DNA of 64,000 nt from an uncultured Butyricicoccus sp. (lineage in GTDB: Bacteria > Bacillota > Clostridia > Oscillospirales > Butyricicoccaceae). The notes below the pieces were generated by a model. That model made no database searches, was not told the DNA's origin, and worked only from the letters and a program-made list of their open reading frames with translations. The stretch is taken from positions 1-64,000 of the forward strand of contig CAKTAV010000002.1 of NCBI GenBank assembly GCA_934532985.1, given 5' to 3'. A program made the position numbers and the translations under genes. Positions 8,317 through 16,585 of this stretch are shown here, in pieces (within the stretch, counting starts at the first letter, position 1; every line of letters starts with the position of its first letter).

Positions 8317-9159
8317 TCACTGAATGCCGCTGACAATTTTGGATGTCCGGCTCTGCAAAACCGCATTGATGAACAGGATCAGGAACGCTGCCAGCAGCAT
8401 AACCAGAGCGATCGAGGTCGCGCTGGCGTAATCGTATTCCTGAAGCTGTGACATAATCATCAGCGGTGTGATTTCGGTTTCATACGGGGTGTTGCCCGCG
8501 ATAAAGACGACGCTGCCGTACTCACCGAGACCACGGGCAAACGCCATGCTGAATCCGGCGATCAGCGCCGGTAAAACTTCCGGGAAAATAACGTGAGAAA
8601 AGGTGTAAAACCGTCCGGCGCCCAGAATACCGGCGGCTTCTTCATACTGCGGATCTACCTTTTCCAGCACCGGCTGGACGGAGCGCACAACAAACGGGAT
8701 GCCGATAAAGATCAGTGCAATCGTGATGCCCAGCGGGGTGTAGGCCACGGAAATACCAAAGTGACCAAAGAATTTGCCGACCAAACCGTTGTCAACGGTC
8801 AGGTGGGTCAGAGAAATACCGGCGACGGCGGTAGGCAGTGCAAACGGAATTTCAATGATGCCGTCCATGATGCGCTTGCCGGGGAATTCATAACGAACCA
8901 ATACCCATGCGATGATAAAGCCGATAACGGCATTGACCAGTGCGGCGGCGAGTGCGGTCAAAAAGCTGACGCGGTAGCTCGCAAGAACGCGGGCATTGGT
9001 AACGGTCTGCCAAAACTCGGACGGAGAAAGCTGTGCGGAATAGACAATCAGTGAGCACAGCGGAATGACGACGATAATGCTGAGTATCGTAATCGTAATG
9101 CCGAGGGATAATCCAAACCCGGGAATAACCCGGGGTGTTTTTTGTCTCTTATGCTTCAT
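8317..9159 (-). CDS. cysT: Sulfate ABC transporter permease CysT (CysU)
   Basis: A 280-residue integral membrane protein with about six transmembrane segments. The EAA loop is YEEAAGILGAGRFYTFSHVI. A family-typical stretch FARGLGEYGSVVFIAGN lies in the last third. The start ATG 9159 follows GAGG. It lies 10 bases before cysW and forms the heterodimeric channel with it. Confidence 0.94.
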   Translation of the reverse strand: MKHKRQKTPRVIPGFGLSLGITITILSIIVVIPLCSLIVYSAQLSPSEFWQTVTNARVLASYRVSFLTALAAALVNAVIGFIIAWVLVRYEFPGKRIMDGIIEIPFALPTAVAGISLTHLTVDNGLVGKFFGHFGISVAYTPLGITIALIFIGIPFVVRSVQPVLEKVDPQYEEAAGILGAGRFYTFSHVIFPEVLPALIAGFSMAFARGLGEYGSVVFIAGNTPYETEITPLMIMSQLQEYDYASATSIALVMLLAAFLILFINAVLQSRTSKIVSGIQ

Positions 9160-9177
9160 AATCGTACCTCAATACGG

Positions 9178-9234
9178 CAGGAGAGGCGGGAGTCTCCTGT
9201 GATTTTTTGTTTTGATCGCGGGAGATCCCGCCCG
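9178..9234 (-). other. Intercistronic hairpins between sbp and cysT
   Basis: Two small stems, GCGGGA/TCCCGC at 9221-9234 and CAGGAG/CTCCTG at 9178-9199, lie in the 88-base gap. Neither is followed by a T-run on the minus strand. They may protect the more abundant sbp message rather than end transcription. Confidence 0.3.
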
Positions 9235-9247
9235 CCTGTCGAGTGAA

Positions 9248-10336
9248 TTACTTCGCGTTATAGAAGCTGTCAAATACGCCGCCGTCGGCAAAATGCTTTT
9301 CGGTAGCCTCTGTCCAACCACCGAAGTGGCCGATGTCGGTCAGCTCAAAACCGTCCGTGATAATCCACTTGCCATCTTCCGGGATCTGCGAGATGGTCTT
9401 TTTCTTTGTCTTGAGCGTGTAATCCTTGAGTACGTCCTCATCCGTCGGACGATAGAAGTTCTGCGCTTCGATTCGCTGCGCCTTAGCAGAGTAGAGATAC
9501 TTCAGATAAGCGGTGGAAACATCACGCGTTCCGCGGTTGTCTACGACTTCATCGACAACGGCAACGGTCGGCTGGCACAGGATGGAAACCGACGGATAGA
9601 CGATTTCATATTCGCCCGGATGCTCCTTCAGAGACTGGAATGCTTCGTTCTCCCAAGCGAGAAGAACATCGCCCTGTCCGTTTTCTACAAAGGAAGTCGT
9701 CGCGCCGCGTGCGCCGGAGTCCAGAACCGCAACGTTGTTGTACAGTGTGCTCATGCTCTTGATGATCTCGTCCTCACTCTGTCCGGCCTTCTCAAAGTAG
9801 TACCAAGCGGCGAGGTAGTTCCAGCGTGCGCCGCCGGAGGTCTTGGGGTTCGGCGTGATGATGCTCACATCCTTTCGGAGCAAGTCATCCCAGTCGGTGA
9901 TTTTCTTCGGGTTGCCGGAGCGCACCAAGAAAACAATGGAGGAGGTGTACGGCGAACTGTCGTGGTCAAACTCGCTGGTGTATCCGTCCTCAATCAGACC
10001 GGCGTCCTTGATCGAATCCACATCGCCTTCCAGCGCCAGCGTGACGACATCCGCTTCCAGACCGTTGGCGACCTCCAATGCCTGCTTGCCGGAGCCGCCG
10101 TGCGACTGCGTGATGTCAACCTTCTGACCGGTCTTTTTCTCCCAGTAGGAGGAGAACGCCTCGTTGTACTGCTCGTACAGCTCACGCGTCGGGTCGTAAG
10201 ATACATTCGTGATAGTGACGAAATCACCAGAAGCGGCGCTGCCGGAATCGGAAGTGCCGTTTCCTCCGCAAGCGGTTAGTGCGCCGAGTGCAAGGGAAGC
10301 GGTCAAAGCCAATGCAAACGTTCTTTTAAAATTCAT
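9248..10336 (-). CDS. sbp: Sulfate-binding lipoprotein (Sbp/CysP family)
   Basis: Extracellular solute-binding protein, 362 residues, that captures sulfate for CysTWA. A signal peptide ends in the lipobox-like LGALTAC, so the protein is probably lipid-anchored. The mature part carries family features: SYDPTRELYEQYNEAF, QSHGGSGKQA, the VVTLALEGDVD segment and TPNPKTSGGARWNYLAAW. First gene of its operon; start ATG 10336 lies behind AGAGG. The binding protein could also accept thiosulfate. Confidence 0.95.
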   Translation of the reverse strand: MNFKRTFALALTASLALGALTACGGNGTSDSGSAASGDFVTITNVSYDPTRELYEQYNEAFSSYWEKKTGQKVDITQSHGGSGKQALEVANGLEADVVTLALEGDVDSIKDAGLIEDGYTSEFDHDSSPYTSSIVFLVRSGNPKKITDWDDLLRKDVSIITPNPKTSGGARWNYLAAWYYFEKAGQSEDEIIKSMSTLYNNVAVLDSGARGATTSFVENGQGDVLLAWENEAFQSLKEHPGEYEIVYPSVSILCQPTVAVVDEVVDNRGTRDVSTAYLKYLYSAKAQRIEAQNFYRPTDEDVLKDYTLKTKKKTISQIPEDGKWIITDGFELTDIGHFGGWTEATEKHFADGGVFDSFYNAK

Positions 10337-10500
10337 ATTTGTTATACCTCTTTCTCAAAACTGTGTGATGGAATGTTGTACGGGTAACAGCATCACATTC
10401 GACATCGCAGCTGTTTGGGAAGGAGGTGTTTCTGGTTTTCAGTAGACATCATTTAATCCCTTCTTTCATGATGGGTTTGTGGGTTTATCACCTGTGAGAG

Positions 10501-10529
10501 ATTGTAGCCCGTTTGGGGCGAGAAAGCAA
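10501..10529 (-). promoter_or_regulatory. Candidate promoter of sbp-cysT-cysW-cysA
   Basis: On the minus strand TTGCTT (10524-10529), a 17-base spacer and TACAAT (10501-10506) predict a leader of roughly 160 bases before sbp. The weak -35 would fit an activator-dependent promoter; the shared motif is 32 bases further upstream. Confidence 0.45.
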
Positions 10530-10561
10530 GAGAAGAAACATGGATTTGAATTGGTTCTGGT

Positions 10562-10581
10562 ATTTTCCGAAATTTTTCGGA
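10562..10581. promoter_or_regulatory. Putative sulfate-regulon operator, copy 2
   Basis: Sequence ATTTTCCGAAATTTTTCGGA differs from copy 1 (5166-5185) at a single base. Here it lies in a perfect inverted repeat, TTCCGAAA-TT-TTTCGGAA (10565-10582), the shape expected for a dimeric regulator site. The rest of the 10337-10766 gap shows no gene and no recognisable S-box, T-box or other riboswitch. No confident plus-strand promoter for the exopolysaccharide operon was found in it. Confidence 0.5.
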
Positions 10582-10766
10582 ATCGCCGCCGAGAAAGGAG
10601 AATTTACTATAGCAGAGAGCGTGTGTCACAAATGGAGTACAGTTTATTTTGCAATCATGCGTTACAATGTAATATATGCAGTAAAATGTGGAATTCTTGT
10701 CGATTTTCCAAAAAGCAATTTGGTGATAGAGAGGAAAGCAGAGCTGCAAGATGGGGAGGAACGATT

Positions 10767-11522
10767 ATGAGCATTATGAAGAGACGAGACCGCGGATTTG
10801 ATGTGGATCTGTTTGCTCTTCTCCGGCTGTTTGGAAAATACCTTTGGCTGATTGTGTTTTTGGGAGTATTGTTGGGCGTTGGTTCACTGGCGTACACCTA
10901 TTTTTTTGTCACGCCGCAGTATGCAGCCAGCACGACCATTTATATCAATAACTCGATCATGACGGATACGGTGACGACGATTTCCGCGAGCGACTTGAGC
11001 GCGTCGGCACAGCTGGCGACGACCTATAAAGCGGTTATCAAGAGCGATCGTGTGCTGGATCAGGTGATTGAGAAAGAAAATCTGGACATGTCGGCAAGCC
11101 AGCTCGCCGGAAAAATTTCAGCGGTTTCGGTTGACAATACCGAAATTTTGAAAATCAGCGTGACGGATTCCGATCCGAAGCGCGCGGCGCGCATTGCCAA
11201 TACCATTGCCGCTGTGGCGCCGGATGAAATTTCAGATATTATCGACGGTAGCTCGGTTAAAATTGTTGACCAAGCGAAGATTCCGACCGTGCGCAGCTCA
11301 CCGAATTACCGTAAGAACACGTTCTTGGGGGCGCTTTTGGGCGTGCTGATCGGCATTGTGTTTGTTGTCATTCGTCAAGTGACGGATGTGACCGTGCACG
11401 GTGAGGATGATTTGGAGGACGATCTGGACGAGTTTGGTATCCCGCTGATCGGTGTGATTCCGGATTTTGCTTCGGCGACCCGCATAAAGAATTACGGCTA
11501 CGGAACGGATATGAGGAAATAA
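10767..11522 (+). CDS. Polysaccharide chain-length determinant / kinase modulator (Wzz/CpsC family)
   Basis: A 251-residue membrane protein with transmembrane helices at about 24-46 and 185-204 flanking an extracytoplasmic domain, the Wzz_1 layout without a long coiled coil. In Firmicutes such proteins activate the separate BY-kinase encoded next and set polymer length. The start ATG 10767 follows GGGGAGGA; the frame runs further upstream, but that part has no binding site and no family similarity. First gene of a long exopolysaccharide operon. Confidence 0.88.
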   Translation: MSIMKRRDRGFDVDLFALLRLFGKYLWLIVFLGVLLGVGSLAYTYFFVTPQYAASTTIYINNSIMTDTVTTISASDLSASAQLATTYKAVIKSDRVLDQVIEKENLDMSASQLAGKISAVSVDNTEILKISVTDSDPKRAARIANTIAAVAPDEISDIIDGSSVKIVDQAKIPTVRSSPNYRKNTFLGALLGVLIGIVFVVIRQVTDVTVHGEDDLEDDLDEFGIPLIGVIPDFASATRIKNYGYGTDMRK

Positions 11523-11524
11523 CA

Positions 11525-12253
11525 GTGAGAAAGAAACGAATGCAGCGTACTGCGCCGACGACGTTTCGCGGCGACACGGTACTGAATAAAGAGACACCGT
11601 TTGCGGTGGAGGAATCCTATAAGGCACTGCGCACGAATATTATGCTTTCCATGATGGGTGCAGGATGTAAGGTTATACAAGTGACTAGCTCACAGGCCGG
11701 AGAAGGCAAGAGCATCACGGCGGTAAATTTGGCGATTGTATTGGCGGAAAACGGTTCCCGCGTGCTGCTGGTGGACTGCGATTTGCGCGCGCCGACGGCG
11801 GCAAAAAAGCTCAAGGCATTGTCCCGACCGGGTCTATCTAATTATCTGGCGCACACCGAAAAGGGGAAGGATGAGGCCGTTGTTCAGCAGCTTCCATGCG
11901 GTATTGATCTGTTGGCTGCCGGAGACCGTCCACCGAATCCATCGGAGGTGCTGGGTTCGCGGGAAATGGCAAACCTGATTACACAGCTGCGGGAGCAGTA
12001 TGATTATATTATTTTGGATACGCCGCCGGCGGGTGTTGTGACTGATGCCATGGTATTGGCGCGACAAGCAGACGGCGTGGTGCTGGTAGCGCGCACGGAG
12101 GTTGCCAATAAGGAGGCGGTACGTCAGGTTCTTCGCTCCTTCCGCAGTGCAGATATCCGTGTGCTTGGCGTGGTTCTTAACGGCAAAAAGATGGAGCGCA
12201 AGCGCGATTACGGCTATGGACACTATGTAAAGCAGACAGGAAATGAATCATGA
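11525..12253 (+). CDS. cpsD: Capsular/exopolysaccharide tyrosine kinase (BY-kinase, CpsD type)
   Basis: Cytoplasmic BY-kinase of 242 residues. Walker A SSQAGEGKS is at 55-63, Walker A' VLLVDCDLRAP near 80-90, and Walker B YIILDTPP near 160. The C-terminus has a tyrosine cluster (KRDYGYGHY), the usual autophosphorylation site. It starts at GTG 11525, two bases after the chain-length gene, behind GAGGAAA. It works with the upstream membrane partner and is dephosphorylated by the phosphatase encoded next. Confidence 0.93.
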   Translation: MRKKRMQRTAPTTFRGDTVLNKETPFAVEESYKALRTNIMLSMMGAGCKVIQVTSSQAGEGKSITAVNLAIVLAENGSRVLLVDCDLRAPTAAKKLKALSRPGLSNYLAHTEKGKDEAVVQQLPCGIDLLAAGDRPPNPSEVLGSREMANLITQLREQYDYIILDTPPAGVVTDAMVLARQADGVVLVARTEVANKEAVRQVLRSFRSADIRVLGVVLNGKKMERKRDYGYGHYVKQTGNES

Positions 12254-12960
12254 GCAGTTATATCATTGATTTTCATAGCCATATCCTTCCGGAAATTGAC
12301 GACGGCAGTAAGGATATTTCGATGACACGTCAAATGTTGCGGGCGTCTGCGGAGCAGGGGACGGATATCATGGTGGCAACGCCGCATTTCTACCCGACCA
12401 ATACGACACCGGATCATTTTTTGCAGCAGCGCGCCGCAGCGGCAGAACAGCTGCGCACGTTGGAGGGAGAAGAGTTGCCGCGTGTGCTTCTCGGCGCGGA
12501 GGTGGCATTTTTCAACGGAATCAGCCGCATGGAGCAGCTGGAAGCGCTGTGCATCGAAGGTACGGAGCTGCTGCTGCTGGAAATGCCGTTTGGCACGTGG
12601 TCACAGGAGACGCTGCGCGAGGTAGAGCGCATCTGTACGCGGGGAGTGACGCCGGTTATCGCACATTTGGATCGCTATCTGTCGTTTCACAAGCACCACA
12701 AGGCTGTGTTGGAGGAGCTGACGGATCTGCCGCTGTATGTGCAGATCAATGTGGAATCACTGCTGCTGTGGCGTGTTCGCGGAGCGATATGCAAGCTGTT
12801 TCAGACCAATCGAGCACATTTGTTGGGCTCTGATTGTCACAATGTAACCAATCGACCGGCAGGGCTGGCACAGGGACGAGAAATCCTGCGCCAAAAGCTG
12901 GGGGAGGATATACTGTATGAAATCGACGCGTGCGGCTCGTATCTGCTTGGCGTCGAGTAG
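12250..12960 (+). CDS. cpsB: PHP-type protein tyrosine phosphatase (CpsB/YwqE family)
   Basis: Manganese-dependent phosphatase of 236 residues. The metal-binding motif DFHSHILPEIDDGS carries His9 and His11, and further PHP ligands occur in ATPHFYP, IAHLDRY and LGSDCHN. It removes phosphate from the BY-kinase tyrosines. The start overlaps the kinase stop by four bases (ATGA), so the two are translationally coupled. Confidence 0.92.
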   Translation: MSSYIIDFHSHILPEIDDGSKDISMTRQMLRASAEQGTDIMVATPHFYPTNTTPDHFLQQRAAAAEQLRTLEGEELPRVLLGAEVAFFNGISRMEQLEALCIEGTELLLLEMPFGTWSQETLREVERICTRGVTPVIAHLDRYLSFHKHHKAVLEELTDLPLYVQINVESLLLWRVRGAICKLFQTNRAHLLGSDCHNVTNRPAGLAQGREILRQKLGEDILYEIDACGSYLLGVE

Positions 12961-12971
12961 GAGGAAAATAC

Positions 12972-13922
12972 ATGGGAAAGAAAATAGCTGCCATATTGAC
13001 GGTTGTTCTTCTGGTGGTCGGCGCTGCGCTGGGGATTGCAGCGCGATCACAGGAAAAGGCGGAGCGCGCGCAGCTGGCGCAGGACCGGAAGAAGATTGCA
13101 GCTCTGCAAAAGGAACAAAGTGAGCTGGAGCAGCAGCTGAACGATAAAAAAACCGATACGAGTAAGACGGTATCCAACGATCAGCTCGGCATTCTGCTGT
13201 GCTTTACAGCGGCGGACAGCGACTTTATGTCAACCGTTTATCCGACGATGAGCGACGCGGGCTATACCGGATTGATTGCATTGCGCAATAATATCATCCC
13301 GGGAGACTCCAACACAATTACCGCCGGAGAGCTTCAGGGCTTGATGATGGAAGGCTGGAGCTGTGTTGTTGGTCCTGGATATATGGTAGACTTCGATAAT
13401 GACGAAAAGACGGTCATCGGATATTTTCAGAATTATATGAAGGAGTATGTCTCGAAGCTGCGGGAGTGGGCGAAGATTACGCCGACGGCGGTCTACTTTG
13501 ATGAAAATACCTATGAGCCGTTTCTGGACGAATCCATCGAGGAGATGGGATTTGACACGGTCTATTACGAAGGCGACGAGGTGCAGAGCGATAACGACAA
13601 TTTGACGCTGATTCGCGTGGAGAATTATCGCGATGGTGCTAAGCAGGCGCAGAATACACCGGGAGGTCAGACGTTGGGACTGCGCGTGACGGTCGACTGG
13701 GTTGATGATACACCGAATGCGGCGCGCTATCATAAGCATGTGTTCGCCGACTTCTTGCAGGATCTTAAAAAGGCAGAGCAGAGCGGCGTCATTCAGATGC
13801 TCGGTTCCGACCCGGCGAGCAAAAAGAGCAGCCAAACGGAGGATTCTTCTACGATGAGCCGCAAGAAAATTAAAGCAAGATTGGCGGAGATCGAGAAAGA
13901 GCTTGATGTGCTGTATCAGTAA
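12972..13922 (+). CDS. Membrane-anchored coiled-coil protein with a degenerate deacetylase-like domain
   Basis: A 316-residue protein of uncertain function. It has an N-terminal membrane anchor (about 4-24), a coiled coil rich in Glu, Lys and Gln (about 27-60), then a domain whose order of segments recalls NodB polysaccharide deacetylases: a first strand LLCFTAADSDF, and then TAGELQGLMMEGWSCVVGPG. The catalytic Asp pair and the metal-binding histidines of that family are absent, so if related it is probably inactive. The C-terminus has a second charged helix. Start ATG 12972 follows GAGGAAA; a longer frame begins inside the previous gene. Confidence 0.7.
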   Translation: MGKKIAAILTVVLLVVGAALGIAARSQEKAERAQLAQDRKKIAALQKEQSELEQQLNDKKTDTSKTVSNDQLGILLCFTAADSDFMSTVYPTMSDAGYTGLIALRNNIIPGDSNTITAGELQGLMMEGWSCVVGPGYMVDFDNDEKTVIGYFQNYMKEYVSKLREWAKITPTAVYFDENTYEPFLDESIEEMGFDTVYYEGDEVQSDNDNLTLIRVENYRDGAKQAQNTPGGQTLGLRVTVDWVDDTPNAARYHKHVFADFLQDLKKAEQSGVIQMLGSDPASKKSSQTEDSSTMSRKKIKARLAEIEKELDVLYQ

Positions 13923-13956
13923 GTAGAAAAGCAACCAACGCGATGGAGAAAAAATT

Positions 13957-14673
13957 ATGATGGGGCAAAAAGAAGTAGAACAAATGAAAAGTGTTTCTAC
14001 TCTGGATGAGGACTGGAGCCCACCGGAGACAATCGCTGAGCCACAGGAGCGCAATATTCCAAAGAGACGCGTATATTGTGCGGGAAAACGGATTTTTGAT
14101 ATTGTGTTCAGCGGGGCGACCATGCTGGCACTTAGCCCGCTGATGGCGGTGATTGCAGTACTCGTACATAAGGACGACCCCAAAGTAAGTTGCATCTATG
14201 CGCAGCAGCGCGTGGGAAAAGAGGGAGCGCCGTTTGTCATGTACAAATTCCGGACGATGATTGCGGATGCCGAGAAGCAGCGGGCGCTGCTGGAAAGTCA
14301 GAACGAAAAGGACGGTCCAGTATTCAAAATTCGCAATGACCCGCGGGTGACGCCGATCGGACGCGTGCTGCGCAAGCTCTCACTGGATGAGCTGCCGCAG
14401 CTCTGGAATGTATTCAAGGGTGATATGAGTATTGTCGGCCCACGTCCGGCGCTGCCGAATGAAGTGGCGTGCTATGAGCCATGGCAGCGGGAGCGCCTGT
14501 GTGTCAAGCCGGGTCTTACGTGTTATTGGCAGGTGGTTCCGCGGCGGGATACCATTTCGTTTGAGGAATGGATGAGGATGGATATCCGCTATATTGAGGA
14601 GTGCAGCTGGCTGCTCGATCTCAAGCTGATTGTTCAAACAGTGAAGATTGTGGTAACCGCACAGGGACAGTAA
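13957..14673 (+). CDS. Undecaprenyl-phosphate sugar phosphotransferase (priming glycosyltransferase)
   Basis: A 238-residue bacterial sugar transferase that starts the repeat unit by moving a sugar phosphate from a nucleotide sugar to undecaprenyl phosphate. It has one N-terminal hydrophobic re-entrant segment (about 50-70), the KFRTM motif, and the catalytic block DELPQLWNVFKGDMSIVGPRP near 147-167. It lacks the extra multi-helix N-terminal half of WcaJ-like enzymes, so it is the short form. The sugar cannot be predicted from sequence alone. Confidence 0.92.
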   Translation: MMGQKEVEQMKSVSTLDEDWSPPETIAEPQERNIPKRRVYCAGKRIFDIVFSGATMLALSPLMAVIAVLVHKDDPKVSCIYAQQRVGKEGAPFVMYKFRTMIADAEKQRALLESQNEKDGPVFKIRNDPRVTPIGRVLRKLSLDELPQLWNVFKGDMSIVGPRPALPNEVACYEPWQRERLCVKPGLTCYWQVVPRRDTISFEEWMRMDIRYIEECSWLLDLKLIVQTVKIVVTAQGQ

Positions 14674-14697
14674 ACCTGTCCCTGTTTGTGTTGTTGG
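14661..14697 (+). terminator. Intra-operon hairpin, possible attenuator
   Basis: A perfect 10-bp stem, ACAGGGACAG (14661-14670) with CTGTCCCTGT (14676-14685), overlaps the stop codon of the priming transferase. It is followed by TTGTGTTGTT, a poor T-tract, so partial termination or mRNA protection is more likely than a full stop. Confidence 0.5.
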
Positions 14698-14713
14698 AAT
14701 AGAGGGGATTTGG

Positions 14714-15193
14714 ATGGACAGAACAAAGCAACAAAGGAAGAAGCTGTGCTTTGCGGCATCCTCTGGCGGACACTATGAGCAGCTGATGATGCTAAAACCG
14801 TTGATGCAAAAATATGATAGCTTTATTGTCACGGAGCGCACGGAATATCAGACAAATGATGAGGAGATACCGACGTATTACCTCGCGCAGGTCAACCGCA
14901 GGGAGTCGCTATGCCTATTTAAGCTGATCGCAAATGCGTTTTCTTCTGTGCAGATTCTCTGGAAGGAGAAGCCGGATGCGGTGATTTGTACCGGTGTTCT
15001 CGCGACAATCCCGCTTTGTCTGCTGGCAAAGCTCATGCGGCGAAAGCTGATTTACATTGAGTCGTTTGCCAAAGTGACATCCGCGACCATGACGGGCAAG
15101 CTGCTGTACCGCTTTGCGGATCAATTTTATGTACAATGGCCGCAGATGCGCGAAGTCTATCCAGAGGCGATCTATTTGGGCGGTATTTATTGA
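14714..15193 (+). CDS. pssD: Glycosyltransferase membrane-anchoring subunit (PssD/Alg14 family)
   Basis: A 159-residue homologue of Alg14. The N-terminus has the SSGGHYEQL loop, a hydrophobic patch sits near 85-105 (AVICTGVLATIPLCLLAKL), and the C-terminus is QFYVQWPQMREVYPEAIYLGGIY-like. In the two-component PssD/PssE enzymes this half anchors and recruits the catalytic half, which is encoded nine bases downstream. Together they add the second sugar to the lipid-linked intermediate. Confidence 0.85.
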   Translation: MDRTKQQRKKLCFAASSGGHYEQLMMLKPLMQKYDSFIVTERTEYQTNDEEIPTYYLAQVNRRESLCLFKLIANAFSSVQILWKEKPDAVICTGVLATIPLCLLAKLMRRKLIYIESFAKVTSATMTGKLLYRFADQFYVQWPQMREVYPEAIYLGGIY

Positions 15194-15202
15194 GGGAGAA
15201 CG

Positions 15203-15679
15203 ATGGTATTTGTCACACTGGGATCACAGAAGTTTCCATTTAATCGCCTGCTTCGGGCGGTGGACCGGCTGATCGAACAGAACCGTATCATGGAGCCGGT
15301 GTTTGCGCAGACTGGAGCGAGCGATTATGTACCGCAACACTATGCGTCATCGGCATTTTTGGATCGCGACAGCTTTGCGCAAAAAGTGAAAGAAAGCTCG
15401 GTTGTCATTACACATGGCGGTACGGGCGCGATTGTTGGTGCGCTCAAACAGGGCAAGCCGGTGATCGCTGTGCCGCGCCTGGCGCGGTATGGGGAGCATG
15501 TTGATGATCACCAGCTGCAGCTGCTTCAGCAGTTTGAAGAGATGGGGATGATCGCCGTATGTTACGATCTCGACAAGCTGGGCGATCTGTATTACAATAT
15601 TCAGAAGACAACCTTTGCGCCCTATGTGTCCAATACGGCGCAGATCATACAGTCAATTGACGATTTTTTGAATGCATGA
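15203..15679 (+). CDS. pssE: Glycosyltransferase catalytic subunit (PssE/Alg13 family)
   Basis: A 158-residue GT28-type C-terminal domain: it begins MVFVTLGSQKFPFNRLLRAV and has the nucleotide-sugar binding region VVITHGGTGAIVGALKQGKP. It lacks an N-terminal acceptor domain, as expected for Alg13-like proteins that need a PssD/Alg14 partner, which is the gene just before it. Confidence 0.87.
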   Translation: MVFVTLGSQKFPFNRLLRAVDRLIEQNRIMEPVFAQTGASDYVPQHYASSAFLDRDSFAQKVKESSVVITHGGTGAIVGALKQGKPVIAVPRLARYGEHVDDHQLQLLQQFEEMGMIAVCYDLDKLGDLYYNIQKTTFAPYVSNTAQIIQSIDDFLNA

Positions 15680-15691
15680 CGGGAGACAGCA

Positions 15692-16585
15692 ATGGATAAT
15701 ACCATCAAAAATATAATACTGACACCGTTTCATCTGCTGTACCGTCTCAGCCCGGAGCTGGATCTCAAGCTGCTGTTTCGGCTGAAGCTGGGATATCCGC
15801 TGGATTTAGCACATCCGCGGACGTACAATCAAAAATTACAGTGGATTAAGCTGTATGACAAAAATCCACTGATGCCGATCTGCTGTGACAAGTACACAGT
15901 ACGCTCATATGTTGAGCAGAAGGGCTATGGACATTTGCTCAACCGCCTGCTGTGGGAAGGCTTTGACCCGGAGGACATTCCGTTTGACTCCCTGCCGGAG
16001 CAATTTGTCATCAAGGTGACGCACGGCTCCACGTTTAATATTATCTGCACAGATTCGTCGAAATTAAATCGCCGTGACGTCATTCGGAAGTGCAAAATCT
16101 GGTTAAAACAGCGCTTTTTGTTATGCTATGGCGAGTGGTTTTACGGGGTGGAGCGTCCGCGTGTTATTATCGAGGAATATTTGGAGGGTGAAAACCATCA
16201 GCCTCTGTTTGACTACAAATTCTTTTGCTTCAACGGGAAGCCAAAGCTGCTGTATGTGGATACCTGGAGGCAGGGACATCATGCGATCAATGCCTATGAT
16301 ATGGACTTTCAGCTTCTGCGCGGCGTCAAGCTGGGCTATCCCAACGACGAAGAGACGGTTGTGCAGCCGCCTGCGGCGTTTGAGGAGATGAAGCGCATCG
16401 CGGCGGATTTGTCGCAGGATTTCCTGCATGTTCGCGTGGATTTGTACTGCACACAGGGGAAAATTGTATTTGGAGAGCTGACATTCACCAAGAGCGCGGG
16501 CTTCGGCAAAATTGAACCGCATTCGTTTGATGTACAGATGGGCGACTGGCTCACATTGCCAGAGAGAACTGAGGAGGACCGATGA
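15692..16585 (+). CDS. TupA-like ATP-grasp protein
   Basis: A 297-residue protein of the TupA-like ATP-grasp family found in surface-polysaccharide clusters. The typical start region YNQKLQWIKLYD is near 48, then CDKYTVRSYV, a lysine in FVIKVTHGS, IIEEYL, DYKFFCFNGKP and a late acidic metal site VRVDLY...GELTF. Members are thought to attach an amino acid or similar group to a glycan, or to make a related amide bond. The exact substrate is unknown. Its stop overlaps the next start by four bases. Confidence 0.82.
   Translation: MDNTIKNIILTPFHLLYRLSPELDLKLLFRLKLGYPLDLAHPRTYNQKLQWIKLYDKNPLMPICCDKYTVRSYVEQKGYGHLLNRLLWEGFDPEDIPFDSLPEQFVIKVTHGSTFNIICTDSSKLNRRDVIRKCKIWLKQRFLLCYGEWFYGVERPRVIIEEYLEGENHQPLFDYKFFCFNGKPKLLYVDTWRQGHHAINAYDMDFQLLRGVKLGYPNDEETVVQPPAAFEEMKRIAADLSQDFLHVRVDLYCTQGKIVFGELTFTKSAGFGKIEPHSFDVQMGDWLTLPERTEEDR

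Noticed and set aside
9212..10279. Open frame of 355 codons on the plus strand opposite sbp
   Set aside because: Antisense to a clearly coding gene with signal peptide and family motifs; no promoter or binding site for it.
10337..10500. Possible S-box, T-box or other riboswitch in the sbp leader
   Set aside because: None of the conserved sequences of these classes (for example the T-box GGTACCGCG-like motif) could be found.
10453..10749. Short open frame on the minus strand between sbp and the polysaccharide operon
   Set aside because: No ribosome site, no recognisable protein features, and it overlaps the predicted sbp promoter and the shared motif.
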